From Gigaspora margarita (lineage: Eukaryota; Glomeromycota; Glomeromycetes; Diversisporales; Gigasporaceae), in the NCBI GenBank assembly GCA_009809945.1, contig WTPW01000856.1:64375-128374 (forward strand): a DNA stretch of 64,000 nucleotides. The letters are read 5' to 3'. Shown piece by piece: positions 20,521-32,183 of this stretch. Within the stretch, counting starts at the first letter, position 1. Every line of letters starts with the position of its first letter. Both the position numbers and the translations under genes were made by a program. The notes beneath the pieces were generated by a model, which ran no database searches, was not told the DNA's origin, and saw only the letters and a list, made by a program, of their open reading frames with translations.

Positions 20521-21623
20521 AGGATTAACTCTTTCCAACGATTATCTGGACCATATTTTCTGATAGAAGAAAAACAAAAAGTTTTTTGTTAGAGTGTTGC
20601 CTGTACTTTTAGTATAGTAGGATAACACAATAGGCGGTTTTTATAAAGGTTAACTGCTTTTTTTCGGGGACTCCTTTGTATATTCAGCACGCAAGCCAGA
20701 AGCATCAGTTGTGCAAGATAACTGGCAGAGCACCCTTGGTACAAGAAATTCTGGTGGAAAGCAAGAGCTTCTTCATCGATGAAGGCTACTGTGGTAAAAC
20801 AGTGGGGAACAACAAAAAAATGAGTTTTCTGACTATACACTCCCTTAGTCCAAGAGAGAATTTACGAACCCCTTCTACATATTCTCGCTGAGCTTTTTTT
20901 GACTAGAATTTTGGCAAAAAAGTAGAAAATCTGGTGTACCCCTTCCAAAAGATCAGCATTGATGTTCTTATACTAATCGGGAAGAAGGCATGCAAGGTGG
21001 TAAATAGAAATGACGTGTGATAAGATAGTAACGCAAAGTTGTAGGCCGGTGGGTTTAATTGAATTCTAGATTTTTCTTTTTTTTTCTTTTCTTTTTGTAC
21101 ATATAACATATTCATAAATAGATATTTATGAAGTGTTATATAATTTTTATCATTTAGTGTTTAGACATATTAGCATCTTCATTTTCTATTTTTTCATGAC
21201 TTTTTCTTTGTTCTTCTCTTTTGTTTGTTTTTCTTGGTTGTTTCTATTTTTGGGTTTGTTTGTTGGATTCATTTAGTTGTATATTCTCCCCTTTTTTTAT
21301 ATATCCTTTCTTTTTCTTCATCATTATGAATAGCTCAGAGATGAAGTTTTTTGAAGGATTAGAATATGAAGAGGAAGCTGAGAGCCTCGTCGTAACTTTG
21401 GAGAAATATAAGATCAATAACTTAAACTAATTCTTGGTAGACAAACATCAGTGTGGTAGCCAGACTTGGGTCTTTGTAAAAGGATCGGGTTCTGTACAGC
21501 CATAGTATTTAGTTTGCTGGTTGATATTCTTTGATTTTTGGCAATTTGTATTAATTTTAGTTAAACTAATAAAGCTGGCGCAAGTGCTACTCAAGGTTTA
21601 AAAAAAAAAAAAAAAAAAAAAAC
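20521..21623 (+). mobile_element. Retroposon family R, copy 1 (1.1 kb, A tail)
   Basis: Starts near AACTCTTTCCAACGAT and ends in 23 A residues. An 11-bp duplication flanks it, TTACGATTAAT (20,510-20,520) and TTACAATTAAT (21,624-21,634), with one mismatch. Coding-like peptides shared with the copy at 34,613 include SVVQDNWQ...LGTRNSG, YPFQKISIDVLILIGKKA...VVNRNDV* (about 20,938-21,019) and MNSSEMKFFEGLEYEEEAES (from about 21,326). The GTRNSGG(K) word resembles a worn P-loop. No complete ORF remains. It could be a processed copy of a host or element mRNA. Confidence 0.7.
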
Positions 21624-21664
21624 TTACAATTAATAAATATTAAATATTATAATATGCTGGTTTA

Positions 21665-21982
21665 CCGTATGTGTCCGAAAATAAGCTACCTTTTTTGGCC
21701 AAAAAATTACACAAAAAAATGTGGGATAGCTTATTTTCAAACATTGAATTTTTTGAAAAAATTGAAAAACGAACTAATAAAAAGTTATCCAAATGACACC
21801 AAATTTTTACTGCAGGTGTATTTTTATGTGTCGAACAAGTTTACTTAATGGCATTTTGAGATTTACTTAGTAAAATTTAGACTTTTATATGTAGCAACTG
21901 CTAACAGTTTTTTTTAAAATTTTTGAAAAAAAACAAGGGGGTAGCTTATTTTCAGAGGTAGCTTATTTTCAGCAATATACGG
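21665..21982. mobile_element. Tc1/mariner-like MITE, 318 bp, TA target
   Basis: Ends CCGTATGTGTCCGAAAATAA and, inverted, CCGTATATTGCTGAAAATAA both run into GCTACC, with TA on both sides (21,663-21,664 and 21,983-21,984). The right end carries an extra tandem GGTAGCTTATTTTCAG word. It shares the CCGTA terminus with the pogo element at 12,714. Confidence 0.75.
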
Positions 21983-21984
21983 TA

Positions 21985-23104
21985 CACATCCTTTAATTAT
22001 AGATGATAATCTGTTAGCAAAGTGATAGGCTCAACGTTATTGCGAGGTTTATTTTTTTTTCTCATTTTTTCCTTTTTTTAATATATAGAAAGATCATGTT
22101 TCTTGTGTAATATGAAATATGGTATAGTCATTTGTCCTGTTTTTTGGGTAATAATTTTTATTTATTCATTTTTGAAAAGAGTTAAAATATTTTACTTATA
22201 TATGCAGGATAACTCAATCTGGCGTCACTGATTATTAATTTCGAATCATCATTATGATACAATTGGCATTAACAATATTAATGTAAAAATTTTATGATGT
22301 AAATCTATGCTACTGAACAAATTTTTATATTTTAAAATTTGCACTTTTGTTGAGGTTTTGTTTCATTTCTTCTAAACATGATTTTGTCTTTTATTATTCA
22401 CATAAAATGATTTTTGTTTATTGTACAGATGATAAATTTATAGATTAGTTTGGTTCGTGAACAATATATTTTGTTAACAACTTATTTTGCATTATAATTA
22501 AACTTATTCATAAAAAAATATTAAAATTTACAGATTTTGAGTTGAAAGATTAGACCACACAAAGTTGATTTTTCATTTTACACTATATTGAATCTGAGAA
22601 CATGGATTGGTTGGTCTTTTTTTTCTAATTTACTATAAATAAGTAAAATAATGTTTATGCTAAAGTTATTCAAGATTAATTCTTCATTTTGCTCAAGGCA
22701 TCAAAAATTGGGCCAGCAGTCATATTTTTCCCAGCAGTCCTATCAAACAATTATAGAAAATTAAAGGTTTCCATCAGATAACATCAGATATAAAAAAACA
22801 AATTCCAAAAATCGAACAATTGGCACAATTGGAATCTAAAAAAAAATAATTAAAAAATGGGTCAATGGGTAATACAAAACAAAAAATTAACTTAGAGTGG
22901 CCTTATTTGAAGCCATGGTGATTTGGATAACTTTATAAAACTATAACTTATATTAGTTATTTCTAAATGCAGGTATTTTCTAGTAAATGTTGTAATTATA
23001 TATGATCATTGAAATTGAATTACTATAATTATAATGAGATTATTTTTCCCTATTAAAGGTAAGACAATTTTGTTTTTTTGTTTTGGATTACAAAATCCAT
23101 GGCT

Positions 23105-23164
<60 letters not shown>

Positions 23165-24249
23165 TGCTAAATTAATAAATTCATATTCACATTTAAAGCC
23201 ATGCAAAGTTATTTTTTGGTTTGTATAACATGGAATCAGAAAATTAGGTTGGTAATTAATATTTTTTTATCAGTCCTAATAGGTAATCCTGTAAAACAAG
23301 TATCTATCAAGCAATACTAGATGAATTTATGAAATAAAATCATTAGCACAATTAGAACTTGAAAAAAAAGAAAAAATTTATTTGAATATTGAAAAAATTG
23401 GTTAGCAGGTAATGCAAAACAAAAAAAAATCAACTTTGCATCCTAATATGTTTGGTTATTACATTTTTTAACTGTTTTCCCCATGCAAAAGGCATGGGTT
23501 TTTGCTAGTTTTATGTAAATACTTTAAACAATAAATAAAAAATCAATGACTTAACCCTAATTTTAATTAATCTTCAAGACAAAATTTATACAAAACAAAA
23601 AATGTTTAACCACATAAATGAGAATAATACTAAAACTATAATAAAAAATACAAAATTAACCCAAATAAAACCAACATCAAGCAAAAAATGTTATCAAACC
23701 AAATAAACCAAAAATCAGCAAATATCTTTACTTCATAGATAAAATAAAAGTTCAAATAAACGTCATAAATATAATCTTTAGCCCAAAATTAAGATCGTAC
23801 TGGTCCTGCACTGACATGCTGCGCAGCTACCCTAATTATTAACTTTACCAAAAAAAATTTAGAATCTTGTAGTAAAGACCGCTACTTTTATATCAAGATT
23901 ATAAAATTCAGACTATATATATCGAATTCCAATGACATCTACTCTATTATTACTTTTTATCAAACAAATCCAAACTATTCTAACTGATTTTATGACTTTC
24001 TAAATATATATACTTAATAACTTATACCTACATTATCAGTAAGTATTAATTTATTCGTTCAAGTTTACTTACGCTTATTTGATTTTATGCATGTTAATTA
24101 AATAGCAATGGTAAGTTCGAAAGTATTTATTAATTGAAATATTTAAATAAACTACTTTAAACTCAAATATTTCTTATTATACGATATTTCTTATTAATTT
24201 ATTTTACTTGCCTTTATTTAGTCAGTAAGAATAATCGTAAAATATTTAT
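21985..24249. other. AT-rich spacer with poly(T) tract and degenerate direct repeat
   Basis: A tract of about 50 T lies at about 23,108-23,158. Two poorly conserved direct copies of roughly 200 bp (about 22,700-22,900 and 23,260-23,450; shared words GCAGTCCTAT/TCAGTCCTAA, TTAGCACAATT/TTGGCACAATT and GGTAATRCAAAACAAAAAA) may be an old duplicated coding relic. Nothing else is recognised. Confidence 0.4.
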
Positions 24250-26095
24250 TCATTGCTTTACCACTGGAGCACGTACAATTAATAGATATCAATATGAAAT
24301 GGAGTTGAAAAAAAAATGAGCATAAAGTGTTCATCTGTTATCGAAAATACTGAGATGAATCATACTAATGGAATACATGGTTTGTTATGTTGAAAAGGAC
24401 TAATATAAGGCATTCATTCTTTACAAAAATCTTAAACAACTTTCCTATAGGCGTGAGGCTGTGACCATTGTCAGCATATATCATTGTATCATTTGCTTAT
24501 GATCTTTCGCTTTTAATCAGTTTCCTTTTGCGATCGATGACCTCCACTGGTTCCGTAACGTGTCTGATAATAAATATATACTGTTAATAATGAATTTGGG
24601 GAATCGAAAAGAATAAAATGAAGGCATTCATACATTACCAAAAATCTGATATTATCAAATATCTTTTGATATAGGTAATATTTCTAGGAAGTTACCTAAA
24701 CGTAGGATTGTTAATGGAGTACTCCAGCATTAATAATACATATAACCCACTTCTGGAGTGCTCCGAAGTGGGTTATATATTTTACTATTGACTGGGGTGC
24801 TTCATTAACAACCCTGCCTAAATGGAATCAGAATCGAAGAAGACAAACTTAAGATATTCATATGCTAATAGAACGTTTAACAAAAAGGACGATTATAAAG
24901 GATTCGCTGCTGAATATCAAAAATTTGTTGAGGTGGGTAAGATGGTATTGGGGTAAAAAAGATAAAAAGAACGAATATTATTAATAATCCCAAAACTCTT
25001 CTAATATAGATAATATTACGTTTTCCCTCAGAAACTGTTATCTAATAATACACTTGCCCCTTATCAAAAATTTACAAAGATGGATAGTGCTGTTGAAAAT
25101 TTTCTAATTTTATTTATGCAGCATAAACTAATTAAGTAGACTTTGCATAACATTTATTAAAATTATTTTTGTCAAATTACACTCTAAACAACTATATTTC
25201 TGTTAAATAATCAGATTGTAAGCGTAAATTTTAATTCATGCATCCTTAAAAATATGCTTTTTATTTAAGCATTTATTCTAAACAGTTACAACCGTTAAAT
25301 TACTAGCCTATAACTACAAAGTCCATTTGTTGATGAAACATATGAATTAGGATATTTTTATCTACACGGAATTAACGTTGAAAAGGATGAATATAAAGCA
25401 TTCATTCAGTTCAAAAAATCTGCTAATATGGGACATACTGAAGGAACAAATTGTCTTGGTTATTGTTACGAATATGGAATAGGAGTTGAAAAGAATGAAA
25501 ACAAGACCATTCATATATTTCAAAAATCAGCAGATATGTATAATTCTAACGGAATATATCCAAGTTGGTATTGTTATTATTTAGGAATTGGAGTTGATAT
25601 CGATAAGCATAATGCATTTACATATTATATGAAGTCTGCTGAGGCAGGTAATTTCATAGGAATTAGAAAAACTGCCATTTGTTGCTATTTCGGAATTGGC
25701 GTTAAAAGAAATAAAGATAAATACTATGAATGGAATAAAAAGTATGTTAATTTTATTTTTTTTAATAATGTTTGTAGGTTTTTAAAAATTTCTTACACAA
25801 TTTAATTACCAGAGAGTAAGCATGAAGTGCATTTATTGATCTATTTATCAGCAATTTAAGCTCATAAATACATATTTATTATTTATGTTATTTTAGCCCG
25901 TAAGTAGAAAGAATATTTAATATTTTACTACACAAAACAACAAAACAAGAAGTGTAAGATATCAAAGTTTGGCTATATAGGTCATCTTAAATAATATAGT
26001 TATAAAAATTTAAGGAGAAATGAAGATAAAGCTTTCGAATATTATCAAAAATTTGCCGAGATAGATCGAAGCCATGGGTAATTAGACAACTAATT
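24250..26095 (+). pseudogene. Sel1-repeat protein, pseudogene
   Basis: The best preserved part (25,330-25,760) encodes Sel1-like (TPR-related) repeats of about 36 residues: YELGYFYLHGINVEKDEYKA, CLGYCYEYGIGVEKNENKT, WYCYYLGIGVDIDKHNAF, AICCYFGIGVKRNKDKY. Worn repeats continue upstream (GIEKNKMKAFIHYQKS near 24,600-24,650; EEDKLKIF near 24,840) and downstream (RRNEDKAFEYYQKFAE near 26,015-26,060). Sel1 arrays are protein-interaction scaffolds, often fused to kinase domains in glomeromycetes; no kinase is visible here. Many stops and frameshifts are present. A hAT MITE (24,703-24,816) sits between repeats. Confidence 0.75.
24703..24816. mobile_element. hAT-type MITE, family M1 copy 1 (114 bp)
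   Basis: Hairpin with ends TAGGATTGTTAATGGAGTAC and, inverted, CAGGGTTGTTAATGAAGCAC. The 8-bp duplication is CCTAAACG (24,695-24,702) and CCTAAATG (24,817-24,824). Centre near GAGTGCTCC. Same family as 60,459-60,573. Confidence 0.85.
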
Positions 26096-26414
26096 AACAT
26101 TTAAAAGATCGATAGTAGATTTTTACAAACTAGATGGTATACAGTAAATATAAGCTTTATTTATAATGGATAGTATTATACTATCAAATGTGCTATATGT
26201 ATTATTTACATATATTTATTAAAAATTGTTTCTAAATAAACACGATTTAAAATATTATAGTAAAAATATATATATATTTATTAATTGAAAAGTTTGCTAC
26301 ATATAATGAATGGGCTTGAGCTTCTACGTATACTAGTAAGTAAAAAAAATTAATTATATTAAACAACCTTAATAATTTTGTAATTAAATACTTACGTACA
26401 GTATGTATAAATAT

Positions 26415-26830
26415 TTAATCAACAAATTTGACTGTTTCAGTATTAATTTCAAAAATGAAAGTAATAATACCATATTTAAAAGTATTTCCCTTTTCGTTCC
26501 AACAAAATTCACCCTTTTTTTCTTCAATTGTGTAATCATTCGGATTTACTTTACTAAAACTACATTAAGTTTCTGACCCAGTTTTATTAGTTACCCTTTC
26601 CCATTCTTCAAAATCAAACAACTTCGCAATTCTTTGGTAGTCTTGTAATCTTTCGAATGTACAATTATATTTTCTTTGATAATGAATGTATTTAAAGTTT
26701 TCTTCATTCTTAAATAAAATGCGAAAATGTTTTCAGAGCAAGGAAATTCTATTGATTTTAAGCTTTGAGTAGAACGATGAGAAGTTAAGCGTTTTCTTAC
26801 AAGATTTATAAAAGCTGAACAAAATTGTTG
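26415..26830 (-). pseudogene. Unrecognised degraded ORF
   Basis: Minus-strand frames give FINLVRKRLTSHRSTQSLKS then FPCSENIFAFYLRM. After a frameshift, KNEENFKYIHYQRKYNCTFE, then RLQDYQRIAKLFDFEEWERV, SET*CSFSKVNPNDYTIEEK, and a terminal GIITFIFEINTETVKFVD* at 26,415. The composition is coding-like, with one frameshift and one stop. I do not recognise the family. An open frame immediately upstream (26,806-27,117, -) could be its N-terminus but has no supporting motif. Confidence 0.45.
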
Positions 26831-27117
26831 GCAATCAGAAAAAAGAGGAAGATAAAGTGGATATTGGTTATGAAGTAATTTATTGTTGTTGTTTTTTTAT
26901 CTCGTGTGCTCTCAAAGAGCCCTTGCGAATATAAGTTTTTGAACAAAAACCACAAAATAGAGATTGCAGAATGATAATTTTGTTTATTAATGCGATTATC
27001 TTGATTATTGTGATCTACAAATGCATCGAATCCGCCCATATGTAACCCATGCAAGAGCGTATACACCCAAAATATCGCGTCTACTGTGATTACACAAGCC
27101 TGTAAATACCGCACCAT

Positions 27118-27222
27118 AAATGTATACGTTCAAATTAGAGCGTATACGCTCAGAAAAGAACGTACACGCTCAAATTAAAGCGAATACGCTCAAAAAAGAG
27201 CGTAAACACTCTGACTACCTTT
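27118..27222. repeat. 20-bp palindromic minisatellite (GCGTATACGCTC)
   Basis: Four to five units of about 20 bp, each carrying GCG(T/A)A(T/C/A)ACGCTC followed by an A-rich spacer (AAATTA, AGAAAAGA, AAAAAAGA). The core is a self-complementary GAGCGTATACGCTC. A diverged unit occurs upstream at about 27,055. Confidence 0.7.
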
Positions 27223-27639
27223 GAATTTTAATAAAGGAAAGTTCCACGTTCAATTTAAAAATGCAATAATAATAAAAGTAAAACCCTTATCTTTTGAATT
27301 CGACTTTAACCTTAATAACTCTTGCGAGACTCAATTCGACGGACTGAATTGACTTGTAACTTTGTATTGGCTTATTATAACTCGAATTCTGTGTGACGAG
27401 TTTTGTTAATTCTTTTAAATTGTTCACGTGATTCTGACCTTGTTTGAACTTCATGTAGAAATTACCCCGATTTCATCTGATTATCAACCCATACCCCATC
27501 ACCGATATCACACATCATTAGTATTACCCATCATCCATTAGCATCTTTACATCGCAGTATCGTTTCGCTTCATTAACCCTTTACCATTATAAAACTCTTT
27601 CTTATTATCACTTTATTCCATCATCCCATAGTCGGTTGG

Positions 27640-28640
27640 AGTTTAAATTGGCACTATTGTCTATATTGTTTTATCGCTCTCCCAATTCAACTGTTACAAT
27701 ATCCAATCCTTGCCGATTTCTAAAAATATTCGAATATCTTATGCTCATCCTTTTCAACTCTTATTCCATCGAGATAACGATATCCAACTTGATACATTGC
27801 AAAAATACTCCCCACATCAACGGATTTTCGATAATTTTCTAGTGCCTTATGTTAATCATTCTCAACACCTATTCCATTAAAATAAGAATACCCAACTTGA
27901 TTTATCATAAAAACATTTCCCATATCTGTGCATTCCTGGTAATATTCGAATGTTTTGTGTTCATCTTTTTCAACTCCTATGTCATTGTGATAACAATAAA
28001 CAGCTTCATATATTCCACTAGCGTTTCTATATCAACGGATTTCTGGTAATATTTGAATGTCTTATGTTCATCTTTTTCAACTTATATTTCATTGAGATAA
28101 CAATAACAACATTATATATTCCGATAGCATTCCCCATATCAGCGGATTTCCAGTAATATTCGAATGCTTTATGTTCATCTTTCTCAACACCTATTCCATT
28201 GAAATAACAATATCCAACTTGATTTATCACAAAACTATTTCCCACATCTGCACATTTCTGATAATATTCGAATTCCTTATGTTCATCTTTTTCAACTCCT
28301 ATTCTGGTGGGATAACAACAACCAACTTTATATATTCCAATAGCATTTCCCATATCGGCAGATTTCTGGTAATATTCGAATGGTTTATGTTCACTCCTAT
28401 TCCATTAAGATAACAATAACCAACTTTATTCATCGTTATATTACATCTTATCTTCGCAGATTTTTGTAATATTCGAGTTTATTTTTTTCAACTCCTATTT
28501 CATTGAATAACAACAACCAACATTATACATTATATATTCCATCAGCATGCCCCTTTCTGCGGACTTCTGGTAATATTCGAATGACTTATGTTCATCTTTT
28601 TCAACCCCCATTCCCATTTTTGCTGATTTTTTGTATCGTG
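27640..28640 (-). pseudogene. Sel1-repeat array, nine repeats, pseudogene
   Basis: The coding-strand word GTTGAAAAAGATGAACATAA recurs nine times at about 108-bp spacing (36 residues), between about 28,600 and 27,740. The best frame (28,353-28,027) reads GCCYPTRIGVEKDEHKEFEY, YQKCADVGNS, VGYCYFNGIGVEKDEHKAFE, YYWKSADMGNAIG. Frameshifts and one repeat with an internal deletion (near 28,385) break it. It lies opposite in strand to the Sel1 relic at 24,250-26,095. No kinase or signal peptide is seen. Confidence 0.8.
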
Positions 28641-28850
28641 TAATATTTATTGTATTTTTTTAAGAATTCGAAGAGTTGTAAAAAGTGCTCTCAAAATGGT
28701 TTAATCGATCGTAAAGAGTTGCTAAATTCAAGTGAATTACTGAAAAATGAGATTTGCATAAAAGTTTATAGAAAAGCCGTCCTCATCAAATTTTTAGTAT
28801 ATACTAATGTCTTGTTTTGATTTCACGTTACTTGAAATCTGATTTGGTTG

Positions 28851-28950
28851 CGTCATAAATGATCATGTGCATATTTGATAACTTCATAAATAATCATGTG
28901 TATATCTGATAACGTCATAAATGATCATGTGTATTTCTGATAACGTCATA
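28851..28950. repeat. 31-bp tandem repeat
   Basis: Three and a fraction units beginning (C)GTCATAAATGATCATGTG and continuing to TATNTNTGATAA, starting at 28,851, 28,882, 28,913 and 28,944. Confidence 0.75.
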
Positions 28951-29754
28951 ATTACATCAATACATAATTTTGATGATCCAATCCGATTTTTGCGGTTTTT
29001 TTTTTTTTTTTTACGTGCAATCCATAAATCCCACATTTCTCAATTTTTTATATAAACCCCCACATTTCGGTGGTTGTTCATCACAATTTTTTGGGCATGC
29101 ACTGTTAGGCCTCTACAGTAGCTAGAGAGCATTTAGACGTTTAATGTTCTAATCAACAATGTACTCTACCCAAAAGTTCTGGTTAAAAATAAGTCTGTCC
29201 TGGTTACTTTCTAAATAATGTCTAGGCAGTTATTTCAGAAATTTTGAGAGGAACATTAAGATCGTCTTCCTTTCTGGTTATTGTTATGCAGACCGGTAAC
29301 GACCAATTTTTTTTGAGGGAGGTCTACTGACTTCCCTCTTTTTTGGAATGTCGGTATATTCTACTGATGTCCCTTTTTTCTAGTTGTAATAGCGAGTGGG
29401 AGTGAGAGTATTGTAATGTCTTTTATAAGTTCAGAAATTGAAGACGTATGATTTGTCAAATTGACGAATCATTAGGTCAAAATGTTATGATATGATTCAG
29501 TTATTACGACAAATATCGATTATAACTTTTTTGACGCATTGTCACGTCATAAAGTTACATCCAACTTGCGTTACGATCAGTTACAGCACGACTATATTTC
29601 TCCACCTATATATGTCTTTCATAATTTTGCTGATTTAGAAACTTGGAAGTTTATTTAAAAATATAGATATTGAATTTGGATTTGATTTGTAATGTTTGAA
29701 AAAAACTATATTTTTTTTAAAAAAAAATTAGATTATGCTGTTATGCATAATAAT
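28951..29754. other. Spacer, no gene seen
   Basis: Less AT-rich than average at 29,090-29,400. A short hairpin GAGGGAG...CTTCCCTC lies at about 29,316-29,340. There is no convincing reading frame, tRNA or structured-RNA signature. Confidence 0.35.
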
Positions 29755-29903
29755 TAGAGCGTCCTTAAAATATACCCGGGGTATAGGCTCTTAACCTATA
29801 ACCTCTAAATAAATAATCTAAATTTAAAATAGCTATCACGTGCCAACTAAATTGAGAAACACGATAAAAGCCTATACCCCCAGTACAGGCTTAAACAGCC
29901 CTA
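29755..29903. mobile_element. hAT-type MITE, 149 bp
   Basis: Ends TAGAGCGTCCTTAAAA and, inverted, TAGGGCTGTTTAAGCC, with a subterminal GGGTATAGGCT word inverted at both ends. The flanking 8-mers ATAATAAT (29,747-29,754) and ATAATTAA (29,904-29,911) are imperfect. Confidence 0.55.
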
Positions 29904-29911
29904 ATAATTAA

Positions 29912-30389
29912 TGTCGCGGCTGATGTTGGAAATCACGTGACTAAACAAATCTCTTCCGTACCCGGGACAAGCGAAAAATTTTATTTCAATTCCGATACTT
30001 ACCGACTGATACGCACCACAATTTCTAAGCTTCCGACCAGACTTTATCTAAATTTTGGGCCCACGATTTTCCGGGTTCCCAAATACTTTATTTTTATTGG
30101 TTAGATCACATGAAACCCGAAAATTCATCAAAAATTTGGCCAAAATTTGGACGTTTGGGGCCAAAATTTGGAATAATTTGGAACGAAAATTTTCCGTGCC
30201 CATGATCATCATTTGACTGTCATTTGCTAGTGTTAAATGAGGTGCATCACCGTTATCGTTATCGTTTTTTTGATTGACACTAGACTTCATATTTTTAGCT
30301 TCTCTTGTTTGGTGGGAATTTGAAATGAGTACCAGTTTTTCTGGGGGTTTTTTTTCTTCTTCTAACTTTGCGGCCTTGATTAATTATGA
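29912..30389. other. Spacer; CCAAAATTTGG-rich patch
   Basis: Self-complementary CCAAAATTTGG-type words cluster at 30,125-30,185. TGGGCCCACGATTTTCC near 30,055 and GAAAATTTTCCGTGCCCA near 30,185-30,202 are roughly inverted, so a small element of about 150 bp is possible. Not firmly supported. Confidence 0.3.
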
Positions 30390-31025
30390 CGGGAAGTGAA
30401 ACAGGTCTTCCAGCCAGTGCCCGATCTAAATTGAGTCACGAGGTACCAATATTGTGTTTTTTTTTAGATCTACTCACAAAAACTAACACTTCTCTTTTTT
30501 AGGCCTCATATTGAAGTTTGGGAACTCTAACCGGGGATCTAATTGAAATGAGACGGGAAGTATCAGTCTTTTGGTTCTATTTCACAAGAACTACCACTTT
30601 TCTTGTATTGAGAAGTTTGGAATCACTAACCAGGCCTGATTGAAATGAGACGGGAAGTACCTGTCTCTCGTATTTTTTTTTTTTTTGAGACAAGTGGCAG
30701 TGTATTTAGATTCAGGACAAACAGCACGGTGGTTAGGTTCGGGACAAGTGATATAGTAGATCTTGTATTGGGGATCTCTAACCGGGCCAGATTGAAATGA
30801 GACGGGAAATACTTGTCTCTTCTATTTTGCAAGAGCTAACGCTTCTCTTTTTTTAAAGCTTGCATTGTGGGTTTGGGATCTCTAACCGGGACCTGATTGA
30901 AATGAGACGGGAAGTACCATTCTTTTAGTTCTATTACACAAGAACTAACACTTCTCTTGTATTGAGAAGTTTGGAATCGCTAGCCGGGCCTGATTGAAAT
31001 GAGACGGGAAGTACCAGTTTCTTGT

Positions 31026-31060
<35 letters not shown>

Positions 31061-31266
31061 TTCTATTTTGCAAGAGCTAACGCTTCTCTTTTTTTAAAGC
31101 TTGCATTGTGGGTTTGGGATCTCTAACCGGGACCTGATTGAAATGAGACGGGAAGTACCATTCTTTTAGTTCTATTACACAAGAACTAACACTTCTCTTG
31201 TATTGAGAAGTTTGGAATCGCTAGCCGGGCCTGATTGAAATGAGACGGGAAGTACCAGTTTCTTGT

Positions 31267-31301
<35 letters not shown>

Positions 31302-31530
31302 TTCTATTTTGCAAGAGCTAACGCTTCTCTTTTTTTAAAGCTTGCATTGTGGGTTTGGGATCTCTAACCGGGACCTGATTGAAATGAGACGGGAAGTACC
31401 ATTCTTTTAGTTCTATTACACAAGAACTAACACTTCTCTTGTATTGAGAAGTTTGGAATCGCTAGCCGGGCCTGATTGAAATGAGACGGGAAGTACCAGT
31501 TTCTTGTAATTTTTTTTTTTTTTTTTTTTT
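30390..31530. repeat. Tandem array, about 120-bp monomer in a 241-bp higher-order unit
   Basis: Each monomer ends with GATTGAAATGAGACGGGAAG. Alternating monomers differ upstream (GCTTGCATTGTGGGTTTGGG versus TGTATTGAGAAGTTTGGAAT), giving a dimeric unit of about 241 bp. The last dimers (from about 30,820, 31,061 and 31,301) are nearly identical and include a run of about 30 T. Earlier monomers are more diverged. The array runs into the sequence gap. Confidence 0.85.
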
Positions 31531-31926
31531 NNNNNNNNNNNNNNNNNNNNNNNNNNNNNNNNNNNNNNNNNNNNNNNNNNNNNNNNNNNNNNNNNNNNNN
31601 NNNNNNNNNNNNNNNNNNNNNNNNNNNNNNNNNNNNNNNNNNNNNNNNNNNNNNNNNNNNNNNNNNNNNNNNNNNNNNNNNNNNNNNNNNNNNNNNNNNN
31701 NNNNNNNNNNNNNNNNNNNNNNNNNNNNNNNNNNNNNNNNNNNNNNNNNNNNNNNNNNNNNNNNNNNNNNNNNNNNNNNNNNNNNNNNNNNNNNNNNNNN
31801 NNNNNNNNNNNNNNNNNNNNNNNNNNNNNNNNNNNNNNNNNNNNNNNNNNNNNNNNNNNNNNNNNNNNNNNNNNNNNNNNNNNNNNNNNNNNNNNNNNNN
31901 NNNNNNNNNNNNNNNNNNNNNNNNNN
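31531..31926. other. Assembly gap (396 N)
   Basis: The run of N is flanked on both sides by poly(T), inside the 241-bp tandem array. The gap size may be estimated, and further array units probably lie inside. Open frames spanning it are artefacts. Confidence 0.98.
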
Positions 31927-32183
31927 TTTTTTTTTTTTTTTTTTTTCTTTCTTTGTTTCTTTCTTTCTTTCCTAAGCGAATTTTTTTTAATTTGGTTCTC
32001 TTTTTTTTAACCCACTTTTTTTTTGAAATTTTACTTTTTTTTTTTAGAATTAGACTGTAGTTTGAATGACCTACTCGCAGGTAAGTTTTTTATATCACCC
32101 GGGTGACCTGTAGCAGAATTTTTTCTATTACCCAGTGTTCACCAGGGTGACCCGGGTTGGATTTTCGTGACGGGTCAGAACAC

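Noticed and set aside
26806..27117. 103-codon frame (-) with hydrophobic segments
   Set aside because: Starts next to a minisatellite and shows no motif; it could be an upstream part of the 26,415 relic but is unsupported.
27640..28413. Plus-strand frames rich in Ile/Phe/Ser
   Set aside because: Antisense shadows of the Sel1 repeats.
30048..30290. 80-codon frame (-) with MKSSVNQKNDNDNGDAPHLT
   Set aside because: Overlaps CCAAAATTTGG-type repeat words and has no homology I recognise; not enough to call a gene.
31481..31975. 164-codon frame across the first gap
   Set aside because: Consists of poly(T) and N; artefact.
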